This document shows, one piece after another, positions 9,167 through 18,101 of a stretch of 64,000 nt of DNA. The number at the start of each line of letters is the position of its first letter. Position 1 is the stretch's first letter. Location: NCBI RefSeq assembly GCF_006540085.1, contig NZ_BJOG01000001.1, positions 186,001 through 250,000 on the forward strand, read 5' to 3'. The position numbers were made by a program, and so were the translations under genes. The notes under the pieces were generated by a model, which saw only the letters and a program-made list of their open reading frames with translations, was not told the origin of the DNA and searched no databases. This DNA is from Microbacterium oxydans (GTDB lineage: Bacteria; Actinomycetota; Actinomycetes; Actinomycetales; Microbacteriaceae).

Positions 9167-10591
9167 TCACCGCCCGGTGATCACCCCTCGTGCGAACCCC
9201 AGCTCCGCGAGCCGGGCCGCGGCGAGCGTGCGCTTGAGTTCGAGCGACTCCCCGATCTCGGCGGCCAGGCGGGGTCGCGTGCGGATCAAGGCATCGATCG
9301 TGGCGAGCGGCAGCACCACCACCGTCAGGATCTCCCCGGCCACGGTCACCGCCTGCGTGCGCTCACGGGTGAGAGCGGTCTGTCCGATGAGGTCTCCTTT
9401 CTCGGCTGCGGCGAACTCAACACGGCCGCCTTCGACGTCGAGTGCGAGCACAGCCCTGCCCGAGAGCACCACGCGCACCTCGTCGGGGACGACTCCGCTG
9501 GGCAGCACGATCTCGCCGACGCCGTAGCGCTCCAGCCGGGCGTGGGTGAGCACTGCCTCGATGTCATCGTCGCGCAGGTGCAGGGTCGGCGCGATCTCGT
9601 GCATCGCCTCGACCAGACGCTGCGGCTCGGCGAGCGGGTCCGTGGAATCACCATCGAGAGCGAAGCCACGCCGCCGTGCCGCATACCAGAGCCAGGAGAG
9701 GTACATCGAGAGAGCCCGTGATGCGTCCGCCGGACCCGCCACCGGAATCGACACCGAATACGCGCCCGCCCCCGAATAGTCGACGGTCGCCCTCTCGCGC
9801 TGTAGTCGCATGGGAAGCGAATCGGCCACCTCGATGAGGAGGGCGATCACCTCGTGCGGTGGATCGTCGGTCGAGAACTTCACGCCCGTCTCTGCCGAGT
9901 AGGGCCCCTCGGGCTCGCTCAGGTTCGTGAACGAAGCCCCCGAGAGCGACGAGTTCGGCACGATCTGGATGCCGGAGCCGGTGTCGATGTGCACAGCCCT
10001 CCAGTTAACTTCGACGACACGCCCCTTCACGCCGGCGGCGTCGAGCCAGTCGCCGATCTTGAACGGCTGCTCGAACAGCAGCAGCAGACCAGAGATCACC
10101 CCACCCACCGCGTTCTGCAGAGCGAGGCCGATCACGATCGACCCGACACCGAGGGCAGTGAAGAGTCCGCCGACGTCGGCGTCCCACACCCAGGAGAACA
10201 GCAGAGCCAGGCCGACCCCCACCAGAACGAGCCGACCGATCTCGACGAAGATCGACGGGATCCGCTCTCGCCACGAGCCTGGCTTGGCGTTGGCGAACAG
10301 CGCCACGTTGAACGCCGACAGCACCAGCAAGATGACGAGGAACCCGAACACGGTCGCCACCACGCGCGTCCACACCTGATCGGCGGGCGACTGGATCGCG
10401 AACACCAACAGCGCGAACAGCGCGCCGACGGGGATGACCCAGTTGCGCAGCATGCGCAACGGCTTCGCCACCGGGCTATTGCGCCGAGTCAGCGCACCGA
10501 TGAGCTCGGTGAGCACGACCAGGACGACGGGCACGCCCACCGCGAGGCCCACGATCCACCAGACCCAGCCGCCCGTGAACACGTCGCCCAT
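9167..10591 (-). CDS. MscS-family mechanosensitive channel with C-terminal cNMP-binding-like domain
   Basis: 474 residues. Four N-terminal membrane spans lead to the MscS pore-lining and beta domain (FTALGVGSIVIGLALQNAVGG, then EQPFKIGDW and IVPNSSLSG). Residues about 335-460 form a Crp-like nucleotide-binding fold with GRAVLALDVEGG and EKGDLIGQTALTRERTQAV. In the phosphate-binding cassette the usual Gly-Glu is Gly-Gln and the Arg-Ser/Thr-Ala is stretched, so nucleotide affinity is doubtful. The start ATG 10591 overlaps nothing but is 3 bases past the cyclase stop at 10594, with GGAAGG/GGTGG upstream. Family: bacterial cyclic-nucleotide-gated-like channels (bCNG). Confidence 0.88.
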   Translation of the reverse strand: MGDVFTGGWVWWIVGLAVGVPVVLVVLTELIGALTRRNSPVAKPLRMLRNWVIPVGALFALLVFAIQSPADQVWTRVVATVFGFLVILLVLSAFNVALFANAKPGSWRERIPSIFVEIGRLVLVGVGLALLFSWVWDADVGGLFTALGVGSIVIGLALQNAVGGVISGLLLLFEQPFKIGDWLDAAGVKGRVVEVNWRAVHIDTGSGIQIVPNSSLSGASFTNLSEPEGPYSAETGVKFSTDDPPHEVIALLIEVADSLPMRLQRERATVDYSGAGAYSVSIPVAGPADASRALSMYLSWLWYAARRRGFALDGDSTDPLAEPQRLVEAMHEIAPTLHLRDDDIEAVLTHARLERYGVGEIVLPSGVVPDEVRVVLSGRAVLALDVEGGRVEFAAAEKGDLIGQTALTRERTQAVTVAGEILTVVVLPLATIDALIRTRPRLAAEIGESLELKRTLAAARLAELGFARGVITGR

Positions 10592-10593
10592 GA

Positions 10594-12753
10594 TCAGACC
10601 ACCTTCCACACGGTCTCGGTCCTGCCCTGCGTCTCCACCGTTCCGGCTTCCACATAGGTGACGATCTCCTGCGTGCGATCGCGCACCGTCTGGCTCACGT
10701 AGATACCCGGCTCGCCCGTAACCGAGCGCACCCGGTAGGCGAGGCTGACCGCGTCGCCCCAGAGGTCGTAGGCGAGGCTCGTCCGCGCGACGAGGCCGCT
10801 CGTGACCGTGCCCGTGTCGACACCGGCTCGCAGCGAGATCTGTGTGCCGTTCTGCGCGTTGAACCGCTCCAGCACACCGAGCAGACTCCGGGCGAACTCG
10901 ACCGTGCGCCGAATGTTGTCGACCCGCGGCACGATCAGTCCCGACGAGGCCAGGTAGCCGCCGCGCAGGGTGCGCACCTTCTCGACCCCCGCTTTCTCGG
11001 CGGCCTCATCGAATCCGCGCATGAGCGTGTTCAGGAGGCCGATCTCCTCTTCTGCAGTCATGTCGCGGGTGAGGTCGTCGAACCCGACCAGCTCGGCGAA
11101 CACGACCGACACGTTCTCGTGCGCCTCCGTGATCGCCTCCTCGCCCTGTTTGTACTTCGTGGCGACGCTCTCGGGCATGAGAGTGTGCAGTAGCTTCTCG
11201 TTCTCCTTCTGCTGCTCTTCGATCAGATCCTGCTTGATCCGCAGGCTGGATGCCATGTCGTTGAAGGCGCTGCCGAGGTCACCGAACTCGTCGCGCGAGC
11301 CCTGCGGAACCTGCACGTCGAGGTCTCCCTCCGCGACGCGGTGCACGGCGCCGACGAGACGGTGGATCGGGCGGGTGAAGACCTGCGCGAGCAGAAGCGA
11401 GAGCAGAGAGACTCCGAGCAGGATGCCGAGCAGCGAGAGCAGCACGTTGCGGGTGAAGACGTTGACGGGCTCGAAAGCCTCCGCGGTGTCGATGCGCGCG
11501 ATCACGACCCAGTCGAGACCCTCGATCTCGAGCGGGGCGTAGGCGGTGACGCTGTCACCGCCGATGAAGTCGCGCCCGACGGTCGTGCCGCTGCGCCCCG
11601 CCTGGGCATCCTCCACGGCCTTCGTGTCGACGGGCTGCAACAGCACCGTGCCCTTGATCTGCCCGATGCGATCGACGATGGTCGGGGCCATGCCGCCGTT
11701 GATGAGGCGCTTCACGTAGTCGGCCGGGTCCTCCACCAGACGACGTGCGGTGCTGCGCATGAGGTCGTCGCGGCCGACGAGATAGACCTCTCCAGTGTCA
11801 CCGAGGCCCTGTTCCTTCCAGTTCTCCCCACCGGTCATCACATCGTTGATCGTGTCGATCGAGATCTGGAACGCCATCACACCGGTGATGCCACTGTCAT
11901 TGCCCACGGGCGAGACCACCCACATGGCCGGGATGTTGAGCGAGGGGATCCAGCGGTCGAAGTCGGTGAGCACCACGGTGTTCACCGAGTTCGTCGCCAC
12001 CGCCTCGGCGTATGCCTTGGCCAGCGCCGACTCGCGATACGGGCCGGTGGACAGGTTCGTGCCGATCTCGATTCCCTTGTATGCGGAGAACGTCACATCG
12101 CCGTCGAGGTTGAGCAGCAGCGCATCCTCGTAGCCTGCCTCCTTCACGAGGCGGGTGAAGTAGTCGCCGTAGCGCTCGGTCGCGATGGAGTAGCTCGTGC
12201 CGTCTCCACTGTCGTTCAGCTCCAGCTGCGCGTCGTAGTCGGCGTCGAAGTCTTGATTGCCGAGCGCGTACTCGCTCTGCACGTACTGGCCTGCGGGGGA
12301 TGCGGGGATGAACGCGGTGTCGCCGTACTCCTCCCCCGAGCGGGATTCGAGCTCCGGGATGAACGTGGTCGTGTAGTACTGCTCGAGGGAGGACCGGCGA
12401 GCGTCATCGATCTCGACATCTGCGAGGTCGGCGAACCCGCCGTTGACCGCCGTCGACATGCTCTGCGCGCTGAGGTTGCGGGAGTTCAACGAGGCATCCC
12501 GCCGGACGCTCTCCATGAAGGTGGTGACCTCGGCTGCCCGCATCGAGCGGATCGTGATGAGCTGATCGACCGCGGAATCATGCAGCGACTGACGCCCGTT
12601 GACGAAACCGATGGCGCCGACGATCACCGAGGAGACCAGGCTCACCCCGAGCAACATGATGAGGAGTTTGGACTGGATGCTGAGACCGGCTCGCCGGAAC
12701 CGCCTCTTCTTGGTTCCGCCCGCTTCGACCGTGCCTGTGCCGCTGTCGCTCAT
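10594..12753 (-). CDS. Membrane receptor with dCache, HAMP and degenerate class III cyclase domain
   Basis: 719 residues: a cytosolic basic head, membrane span 1 (LLIMLLGVSLVSSVIVGAIG), a large extracytoplasmic dCache-like sensor (about 60-370), membrane span 2, a HAMP linker (FTRPIHRLVGAVHRVAEGD), and a C-terminal nucleotide cyclase fold from about 530. Key catalytic positions are altered: the first metal Asp is Glu554 (FAELVGF), the second metal Asp is Gly598 (RTLRGGYL), the base-specifying Lys is Arg594, and the transition-state Asn is Ser670, while Arg674 and WGD are kept. This argues for an inactive or altered cyclase. Start ATG 12753 follows GGAGGGG. It is coupled to a channel with a cNMP-like domain. 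Confidence 0.88.
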   Translation of the reverse strand: MSDSGTGTVEAGGTKKRRFRRAGLSIQSKLLIMLLGVSLVSSVIVGAIGFVNGRQSLHDSAVDQLITIRSMRAAEVTTFMESVRRDASLNSRNLSAQSMSTAVNGGFADLADVEIDDARRSSLEQYYTTTFIPELESRSGEEYGDTAFIPASPAGQYVQSEYALGNQDFDADYDAQLELNDSGDGTSYSIATERYGDYFTRLVKEAGYEDALLLNLDGDVTFSAYKGIEIGTNLSTGPYRESALAKAYAEAVATNSVNTVVLTDFDRWIPSLNIPAMWVVSPVGNDSGITGVMAFQISIDTINDVMTGGENWKEQGLGDTGEVYLVGRDDLMRSTARRLVEDPADYVKRLINGGMAPTIVDRIGQIKGTVLLQPVDTKAVEDAQAGRSGTTVGRDFIGGDSVTAYAPLEIEGLDWVVIARIDTAEAFEPVNVFTRNVLLSLLGILLGVSLLSLLLAQVFTRPIHRLVGAVHRVAEGDLDVQVPQGSRDEFGDLGSAFNDMASSLRIKQDLIEEQQKENEKLLHTLMPESVATKYKQGEEAITEAHENVSVVFAELVGFDDLTRDMTAEEEIGLLNTLMRGFDEAAEKAGVEKVRTLRGGYLASSGLIVPRVDNIRRTVEFARSLLGVLERFNAQNGTQISLRAGVDTGTVTSGLVARTSLAYDLWGDAVSLAYRVRSVTGEPGIYVSQTVRDRTQEIVTYVEAGTVETQGRTETVWKVV

Positions 12754-12865
12754 ATGCCCCTCCGCCATGCGCGTGCGTTCCGGGTGCTGCTCACTGCGAC
12801 CGACCCTAGCGATATACCGGTACTGCGGTCTACGGCGTGGCGCTACAGTGTGCGACGGAGGCGAA

Positions 12866-13561
12866 ATGACGACCTGGTGGCCCTACGTACGACTGGCAGC
12901 ATCGGTTCTGGCCGTGGCGGCGATCGTCGCCCAGCTGGTGCGCACTCTCGAGATCGCCCTCAGCTCGGAGACTGCGTGGGGCTCGCATCTGCCCACGGTC
13001 GTGGCGAACTTCTTCAGCTTCTTCACGATCCTCTCCAACGTGCTGGCGGCCGTGGTCCTCGCCATCGGCGGCATCTGGGCTCTCGCGAACCGGAAGACCA
13101 CGTCGGCCGAACCGCGGTGGCTGGCGGTGCTCCTGGTGTGCGCCAGCACCTACATGATCGTCACCGGCGTCGTCTACAACACGCTGCTGCGCGGGATCGA
13201 GCTGCCGCAGGGCTCGACCGTCCTCTGGTCGAACGAGGTGCTGCACGTGGTAATCCCGCTCATCATGCTCGTCGACCTGCTCTTCGCGCCTCGCCGTCGG
13301 GCGCTCGGCTGGAGTGCGGTCGGGATCACTGCGATCTTCCCGATCGTGTGGGTCGCCTACACGCTGATCCGGGCGAACCTCGTGATCGCGCCCGCGACAG
13401 GCGAACCATGGTGGTATCCGTATCCGTTCCTGAATCCCCACCTCAACGGCGGCTACGGGGGCGTGGCGCTCTGGGTGCTGCTGATCGCGGCGATCATCAT
13501 CGCCACCGCCGCCTTCGTGGTCTGGGTCGGCCGGTTTCGGGGCACCCGCGACACCGCGTGA
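12866..13561 (+). CDS. Pr6Pr-family integral membrane protein
   Basis: 231 residues with six predicted membrane spans. Features such as VANFFSFFTILSNVLAAVVL, the YMIVTGVVYNTLLRG loop and WSNEVLHVVIPLIMLVDLLF, with conserved His, Tyr-Pro and Asn residues, match the Pr6Pr/FAR-17a-like family common in actinobacteria. The function of the family is unknown. Start ATG 12866 has a GGAGG 5 bases upstream. It diverges from the cyclase receptor gene and ends in a terminator shared with the monooxygenase. Confidence 0.82.
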   Translation: MTTWWPYVRLAASVLAVAAIVAQLVRTLEIALSSETAWGSHLPTVVANFFSFFTILSNVLAAVVLAIGGIWALANRKTTSAEPRWLAVLLVCASTYMIVTGVVYNTLLRGIELPQGSTVLWSNEVLHVVIPLIMLVDLLFAPRRRALGWSAVGITAIFPIVWVAYTLIRANLVIAPATGEPWWYPYPFLNPHLNGGYGGVALWVLLIAAIIIATAAFVVWVGRFRGTRDTA

Positions 13562-13562
13562 C

Positions 13563-13600
13563 GATGCCCCTCCCCTCCACAGGCGGAGGGAAGGGGCATC
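13563..13600. terminator. Bidirectional hairpin terminator
   Basis: Arms 13563-13578 and 13585-13600 (GATGCCCCTCCCCTCC against its complement with one mismatch), loop of 6, between two convergent genes. There is no T-tract. Confidence 0.8.
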
Positions 13601-13611
13601 GGCCGAGAGGC

Positions 13612-15036
13612 TCAGACTGCGGCGAGCGCCTCGCGGTCATCATCACGCGGCTGACCCGCGATGATCCGTGTCGTCTCGGTGGCGTCCGGATCGACGTCGA
13701 GATAGCGCTCGAGCGAATCGTCGAGCTCTTCGAGCCACGGCGTATGGTGCACGACGGCGATCGTGCCCGTCATGACCGACTCGTAAGTGCGGTCGCGATA
13801 GCCCATGATGTCTTCCTTCTTGTCGTGCTTCCACGCGAGGAAGATCTCCACGACCCGGTCGATGTCGAACTCCGGGTAGTCGGTGAGCTGGAGGAGATCA
13901 CGGATGTAGTCGGCCTGGAAGCGGATCTCCGCCGCGGCCGAGTCGATGCGGTCGAAACGGGCGCGCCACTCGGCGATGGAGGCCGCGCGCTCCTGCTCGT
14001 CGGGCAGTTCGAGACGGCCGAGGATGAGGTCGCGCACGTACCAGGCCTGCACGTCGAACATGTTGAACGTGAACCACTGGTCCTGCGCGCCCAGGTAGGT
14101 CAGGCGCGGATTGCCCTGCCACACGACGCCCCGGTACAGGCCTTCCGGGTAGACGTTGTTGGGCGACGACAGGGCCAGGTCATCGGGCAGGAACGGGTAC
14201 TTGTGCAGATATCCGGTACACAGGATGACCGCGTCGACATGCTTCGAGGTCCCGTCGGCGAAGAATGCCGTGCTGCCCTCGAAGCGCTCGACGACCGGAC
14301 GCTCCTCGATGCCTTCGGGCCAGTCGTATCCCATCGGTGCCGAACGGAAGCTCGTCGTGACCGAACGGGCACCCATCTTGAACGCCTGGCTGCCGATGTC
14401 CTCCGCCGAGTAGCTCGACCCGATCACGAGCACGTCGCGATCTGCGAAGGCCTCTGCGCCTCGGAAGTCGTGGGCATGGCTGATGTAGCCGGGGAAGGTC
14501 TCGATCCCGGGGAAGTCCGGCACATTCGGGAAGGAGAAGTGCCCGGTGGCCACGATGACGCGATCGAACTCCTCGACATGCGACCGGCCGCTCGGCAGAT
14601 CCTCACTGGTGAGCGTGAAGACCGCGCGCTCCTCGTCGAACTCGATCCAGCGCACCACGGTCTGGAAGCGGATCAGCTCCCGCACATCGCTCTTCTCCAG
14701 GCGTCCGGCGATGTAGTCCCACAGCACGGGGCGCGGCGGGTACGAGGAGATGGGACGGCCGAAGTGCGCGTCGAAGCTGTAGTCGGCGAACTCCAGCGCC
14801 TCCTTCGGGCCGTTCGACCACAGGTTCCGGTACATGCTCGAATGCACGGGTTCCCCGAACTCATCGAGTCCTGTGCGCCAGGTGTAGTTCCACTGTCCGC
14901 CCCAGTCGGCCTGCTTCTCGAAGCAGACCAGCTCGGGGATCTCCGCCCCCGCGCGGGCTGCGGATTCGAAGGCCCGCAGCTGTGCCATGCCCGAGGGGCC
15001 GGCGCCGATGATCGCTACTCGTTCTCTGCTCGTCAC
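13612..15036 (-). CDS. Flavin-containing monooxygenase, trimethylamine monooxygenase-like
   Basis: 474 residues of the class B FMO family, which use FAD and NADPH to oxygenate soft nucleophiles. The FAD motif is GAGPSG near the N-terminus, the NADPH motif GSSYSAEDIG lies mid-protein, and the FMO fingerprint FPGYISHAHDF fits FxGxxxHxxx(Y/F). Long stretches such as CFEKQADWGGQWNYTWRTG and MYRNLWSNGPKE are strongly reminiscent of bacterial Tmm (trimethylamine to TMAO). No trimethylamine demethylase or methylamine genes are nearby, so the substrate may be another amine or sulfide. Start is ATG 15036. Confidence 0.85.
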   Translation of the reverse strand: MTSRERVAIIGAGPSGMAQLRAFESAARAGAEIPELVCFEKQADWGGQWNYTWRTGLDEFGEPVHSSMYRNLWSNGPKEALEFADYSFDAHFGRPISSYPPRPVLWDYIAGRLEKSDVRELIRFQTVVRWIEFDEERAVFTLTSEDLPSGRSHVEEFDRVIVATGHFSFPNVPDFPGIETFPGYISHAHDFRGAEAFADRDVLVIGSSYSAEDIGSQAFKMGARSVTTSFRSAPMGYDWPEGIEERPVVERFEGSTAFFADGTSKHVDAVILCTGYLHKYPFLPDDLALSSPNNVYPEGLYRGVVWQGNPRLTYLGAQDQWFTFNMFDVQAWYVRDLILGRLELPDEQERAASIAEWRARFDRIDSAAAEIRFQADYIRDLLQLTDYPEFDIDRVVEIFLAWKHDKKEDIMGYRDRTYESVMTGTIAVVHHTPWLEELDDSLERYLDVDPDATETTRIIAGQPRDDDREALAAV

Positions 15037-15162
15037 GTATCGTCCTCACACTTGCGTCATATATCGATGAGCGGCCGCATCCGAGCGAGGAACAGGTCTG
15101 TCCCGGTGGGAGCGGAAAGCTCGACCGACCCGGAAAGCGGCTGCTCTTCGACGTTAGCAGGG

Positions 15163-15232
15163 CCGGTGATCGGCCCCGGAAGCGACTTCGATCACCGGTC
15201 CGACTAGTCCTCTCCCGTCGAGGCAAGAGGAC
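15163..15232. other. Two consecutive hairpins upstream of the radical SAM gene
   Basis: Hairpin 1 pairs CCGGTGATCG (15163-15172) with CGATCACCGG (15189-15198). Hairpin 2 pairs GTCCTCT (15207-15213) with AGAGGAC (15226-15232). They lie in the divergent gap, upstream of the radical SAM promoter. They could be regulator sites or remnants at the cluster boundary. Confidence 0.45.
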
Positions 15233-15288
15233 CTCCTGTCGATCTGGACCATCTGGATCTCGCATATCGAACGCTTCAGATCGGCGGG

Positions 15289-15316
15289 TTGCTCCGTGTG
15301 GATGAAGTGCTAGATT
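15289..15316 (+). promoter_or_regulatory. Leaderless promoter of the radical SAM/peptide cluster
   Basis: TTGCTC (15289-15294), 16-base spacer, TAGATT (15311-15316), then 7 bases to the GTG start at 15324. There is no Shine-Dalgarno sequence before that GTG, so the transcript is probably leaderless. Confidence 0.6.
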
Positions 15317-15323
15317 CGGTCGC

Positions 15324-16430
15324 GTGAATCCGATTGAGGCGTCTTTATACACACGCGGCCCGCTACGCGCAGTGATCGACCTCAACGAAACATGCAATCT
15401 GAAGTGCGACTATTGCCACGTCAACGCGGGGTTCATTCCGAAAGACGGCGTCGGCCCGACGCTGCCTCAGGCGCACTTCCGCTCCATTCTTGATGAGCTC
15501 AGCGAGATGGGCACTTTCGAAGTCACGCTCACCGGCGGCGAAGTGACGACGATGAAGGATTTCCACGAATACCTCGACATCGTGGCCGATTATCCGCACC
15601 TGACGTTTCAGATCATCACCAACGGCACGCTCCTGATGCCGAAGATGTTGAACCACATCGTCGGCTCAGGGGTCAGGCGCATCTCGCTCTCCCTCGACGG
15701 CGCAGAGGCGGCGAACGACAAGCACCGGGGCCAAGGATCATGGACCCGCGCCGTCCGAGGAATGCGGGCGGCGATCGAGTCCGGCATCACGGTGAACATC
15801 ATCTCCGTCCTGACGAAAGACAACTTCCGTGAGTGGCGGAGCTTCGTGACGGACATGAAAGCGCTCGGCGCGTCGTCGATCGATCTCAGCCCGATGTGCC
15901 AGCTGGGGAGAGCACAGTCGTTGGACAGTGCCGCCCTCGACCTTCAGGATCTGCAGTGGTTGGAATCGGGTTTCCGCGCCTATCAGGATGATCTCCCCGA
16001 GAAGTCGACCAGCGTCAGGCTCAACCTGGGTTCGACGCGAGTCGGGCAGTGGGACGGCGAGCCCGCCCCGATCCACATCGTCCAGGACATGTATCCCGGA
16101 ACTCAGATCGTCTTCCGTCTGAGCGGTACGACGACGTCGAACCGCATCATCGGCAAGAGTCAGGTGCTCGGGAACCATTACACATCCTCGGTGCGCGAGA
16201 TGTGGAGTTCCTCCCACTCGGACAGACTTGCCTCCTTCCTGAACGCTCAGCAGGACGCCTCGCAGAATCTCACCAGCTACTACGGCATCAGCGTGCTCGC
16301 CCCGGAACGCGTCATCGACGCCGAGCTGCAGGCACTCTCCACCCCCGCCGACGGCTCTGCCGAGATCAATTGGAATGCGGATGAGTACCTCATCAGCGCC
16401 GGTATCGAGAGGAATGTGAACAACCGATGA
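15324..16430 (+). CDS. Radical SAM enzyme without a SPASM cysteine tail
   Basis: 368 residues. C24-N-L-K-C28-D-Y-C31 binds the radical SAM 4Fe-4S cluster, and LTGGE (G71-G72-E73) contacts SAM; TNGTLL and SLSLDG follow in the standard partial-barrel order. Relatives that act on peptides usually carry a SPASM or twitch domain with several C-terminal cysteines, but the C-terminal half here has none beyond one isolated Cys. The enzyme therefore likely holds a single cluster. It is the first gene of a tightly packed cluster and overlaps the aminotransferase by ATGA. The substrate could be the small peptide or a sugar/nucleoside; sequence alone cannot decide. Confidence 0.88.
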   Translation: MNPIEASLYTRGPLRAVIDLNETCNLKCDYCHVNAGFIPKDGVGPTLPQAHFRSILDELSEMGTFEVTLTGGEVTTMKDFHEYLDIVADYPHLTFQIITNGTLLMPKMLNHIVGSGVRRISLSLDGAEAANDKHRGQGSWTRAVRGMRAAIESGITVNIISVLTKDNFREWRSFVTDMKALGASSIDLSPMCQLGRAQSLDSAALDLQDLQWLESGFRAYQDDLPEKSTSVRLNLGSTRVGQWDGEPAPIHIVQDMYPGTQIVFRLSGTTTSNRIIGKSQVLGNHYTSSVREMWSSSHSDRLASFLNAQQDASQNLTSYYGISVLAPERVIDAELQALSTPADGSAEINWNADEYLISAGIERNVNNR

Positions 16431-17563
16431 TCGAAGACTCCCTTGCACAGGAAGCCGGCGTGCCGTGGGCCGCACCGAGGCTCCGGTTCGACGATGTCAA
16501 GGGAGACCTGCAGAGCGTGGTCGAGGGTGACCAGTGGACCAGGGGGATGTACACCCGCATCCTCGAAGACCGCCTAGGGGATGCCGTCGGGCGGTACTGC
16601 GTGCTGACCTCCTCCGGCACCTCTGCGCTGATGGCCAGCCTGTTCCACGCGGCCGATCGCGGAGCCAGGAGAGTGGCGGTGCCCGACTTCGGCTATCACG
16701 CTGCTGCGCGGGCGGCGGCCCTGTCCGGCTCGACGCTCCATCTTCTGGATTCCTCGGCCGATACGCCGACGATCGACGCCGCAGCCGCCCTGAGCCTGAA
16801 CGCCCCCATCACCGTGGGCATGCACTACATGGACATCCTGTTCAGCTCGTCGCTCGGAGATCTGCGAACGAAGAAGCGTCTGCTGATCGAGGATTCGGCA
16901 GCAAGTCTGCTCGTCCAGGACCGCGATCGTCGTGCAGGGACTCTCGGAGACATGTCTGTCATCAGCCTGCACGCGAGCAAACCGATCGCGGCCGGCGAGG
17001 GCGGGGCGATCTTCGTCGACGACCGCCAGGAAGCGGATGCCCTACGGCGGATCGTGCAGAGAAACGGTCTCATCGAGTCCACCACGTACAAGGTGGGAAG
17101 CTCCCAGTCGCTCAACGCCAACATCAGCGAGCTCAACGCCGTTCTGGGTGCCGCTTCGCTCGCACGGGCGCAACGCCATCTTCCCGACTTGGTGTCCTTG
17201 CGAAAGGACTTCATCTCCGCACTCGGTGCGGTGCTCGACGAGTCGTTCCCTGCGACGACCGTCCTCCGGTCGACCGATGCCGACTTCGGTCCGGTGTCGC
17301 TTCTCATGGAGAACGAGAGCCAGCGGGATCACGTGCTGCGCACCCTGCGCTCTCGGGGCATCCAGGCACGCGCGATGTGGTTGTACGCGGCCCATGATGA
17401 CCCCGCGATACGCGCTGCGGTCGAGGGACCGATCGCGACGTTCCCCCGGGCGGACGACTGGCGACGCCGCCTCCTCAACCTCCCCTTCCACTGGGGGTTC
17501 ACCTCCCAGCACTCGCGAACGATTCTGGAGGCGTTCGAGAGCATGTCGACGGAGACCCCCTAG
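16427..17563 (+). CDS. DegT/DnrJ/EryC1/StrS-type PLP aminotransferase
   Basis: 378 residues of the family that puts an amino group on keto-sugars of nucleotide sugars (or, in some members, other ketones). Visible landmarks are SSGTSALMASL for phosphate binding, the PLP-contacting Asp156 in IEDSAAS, and Lys185 in SLHASKPIAAGEGG that forms the Schiff base. The order and length are typical of the family. ATG 16427 overlaps the radical SAM stop by four bases. Together with the SDR and Gfo/Idh/MocA genes downstream it forms an amino-sugar-type tailoring set, although no NDP-sugar pyrophosphorylase is nearby. Confidence 0.9.
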   Translation: MIEDSLAQEAGVPWAAPRLRFDDVKGDLQSVVEGDQWTRGMYTRILEDRLGDAVGRYCVLTSSGTSALMASLFHAADRGARRVAVPDFGYHAAARAAALSGSTLHLLDSSADTPTIDAAAALSLNAPITVGMHYMDILFSSSLGDLRTKKRLLIEDSAASLLVQDRDRRAGTLGDMSVISLHASKPIAAGEGGAIFVDDRQEADALRRIVQRNGLIESTTYKVGSSQSLNANISELNAVLGAASLARAQRHLPDLVSLRKDFISALGAVLDESFPATTVLRSTDADFGPVSLLMENESQRDHVLRTLRSRGIQARAMWLYAAHDDPAIRAAVEGPIATFPRADDWRRRLLNLPFHWGFTSQHSRTILEAFESMSTETP

Positions 17564-17567
17564 CCGC

Positions 17568-18059
17568 ATGTTGCGGATGCATCTGCTCCGGCTCCTCTTC
17601 CGGAGCAGTCACGTTCGCTTCCGATCGCCTACGGGAACCGCCAGATTCGCACCATTGAAGGCGGCGCAGCTGCGCGAATCCGCCTACGTGATCGCGTTCA
17701 CCGCCGACGGGTCGCATGTGCTGCTCGCACCACGAGACGACGGTGCAGGGCTGGAGATCCCCGGAGGCGGACGGGACGCAAGGGAGTCGATCCGGGATGC
17801 GGCCCTGCGTGAGACTTTCGAGGAAACGGGCGTCACGATCGCGGGCGAGCTGAGAAAGCTGCTCGTGCATCTCGATTGGTTCTTCGACGATTCCGATGGA
17901 CGAATGTACGTCTCGAAGCAGCATTTCTTTATCGCATCGCTGCCGCCAAGAACACCTGTCAGCGACCAGTCCCTGCTCACCGAGACAAGCTCTGCCGGAG
18001 ATCACCTGAATCCCAATGATGCAGACGTGATCGCGCTTGCATTTCAGAAGAGACTGTAA
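17568..18059 (+). CDS. NUDIX hydrolase
   Basis: 163 residues. The Nudix box runs from G67 to V89 with E73, R81-E82, E85-E86 and G88 in the GX5EX7REUXEEXGU pattern. It hydrolyses a nucleoside diphosphate linked to some moiety, or removes damaged nucleotides. Start ATG 17568 lies 5 bases after the aminotransferase stop; a second in-frame ATG at 17577 is possible. In this setting it may trim an NDP-linked intermediate or clean up a toxic nucleotide analogue. A 118-base gap follows before the small peptide gene. Confidence 0.85.
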   Translation: MLRMHLLRLLFRSSHVRFRSPTGTARFAPLKAAQLRESAYVIAFTADGSHVLLAPRDDGAGLEIPGGGRDARESIRDAALRETFEETGVTIAGELRKLLVHLDWFFDDSDGRMYVSKQHFFIASLPPRTPVSDQSLLTETSSAGDHLNPNDADVIALAFQKRL

Positions 18060-18101
18060 TCGGGTGACCTTTCGCAAGAGCATCCTCTACTTTCGACCCC
18101 A

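Noticed and set aside
11341..15207. Very long plus-strand open frame (1288 codons) across the cyclase, Pr6Pr and monooxygenase genes
   Set aside because: It is antisense to recognised genes on the opposite strand and is Arg/His/Asp-rich, the usual artefact of high GC codon bias; no domains.
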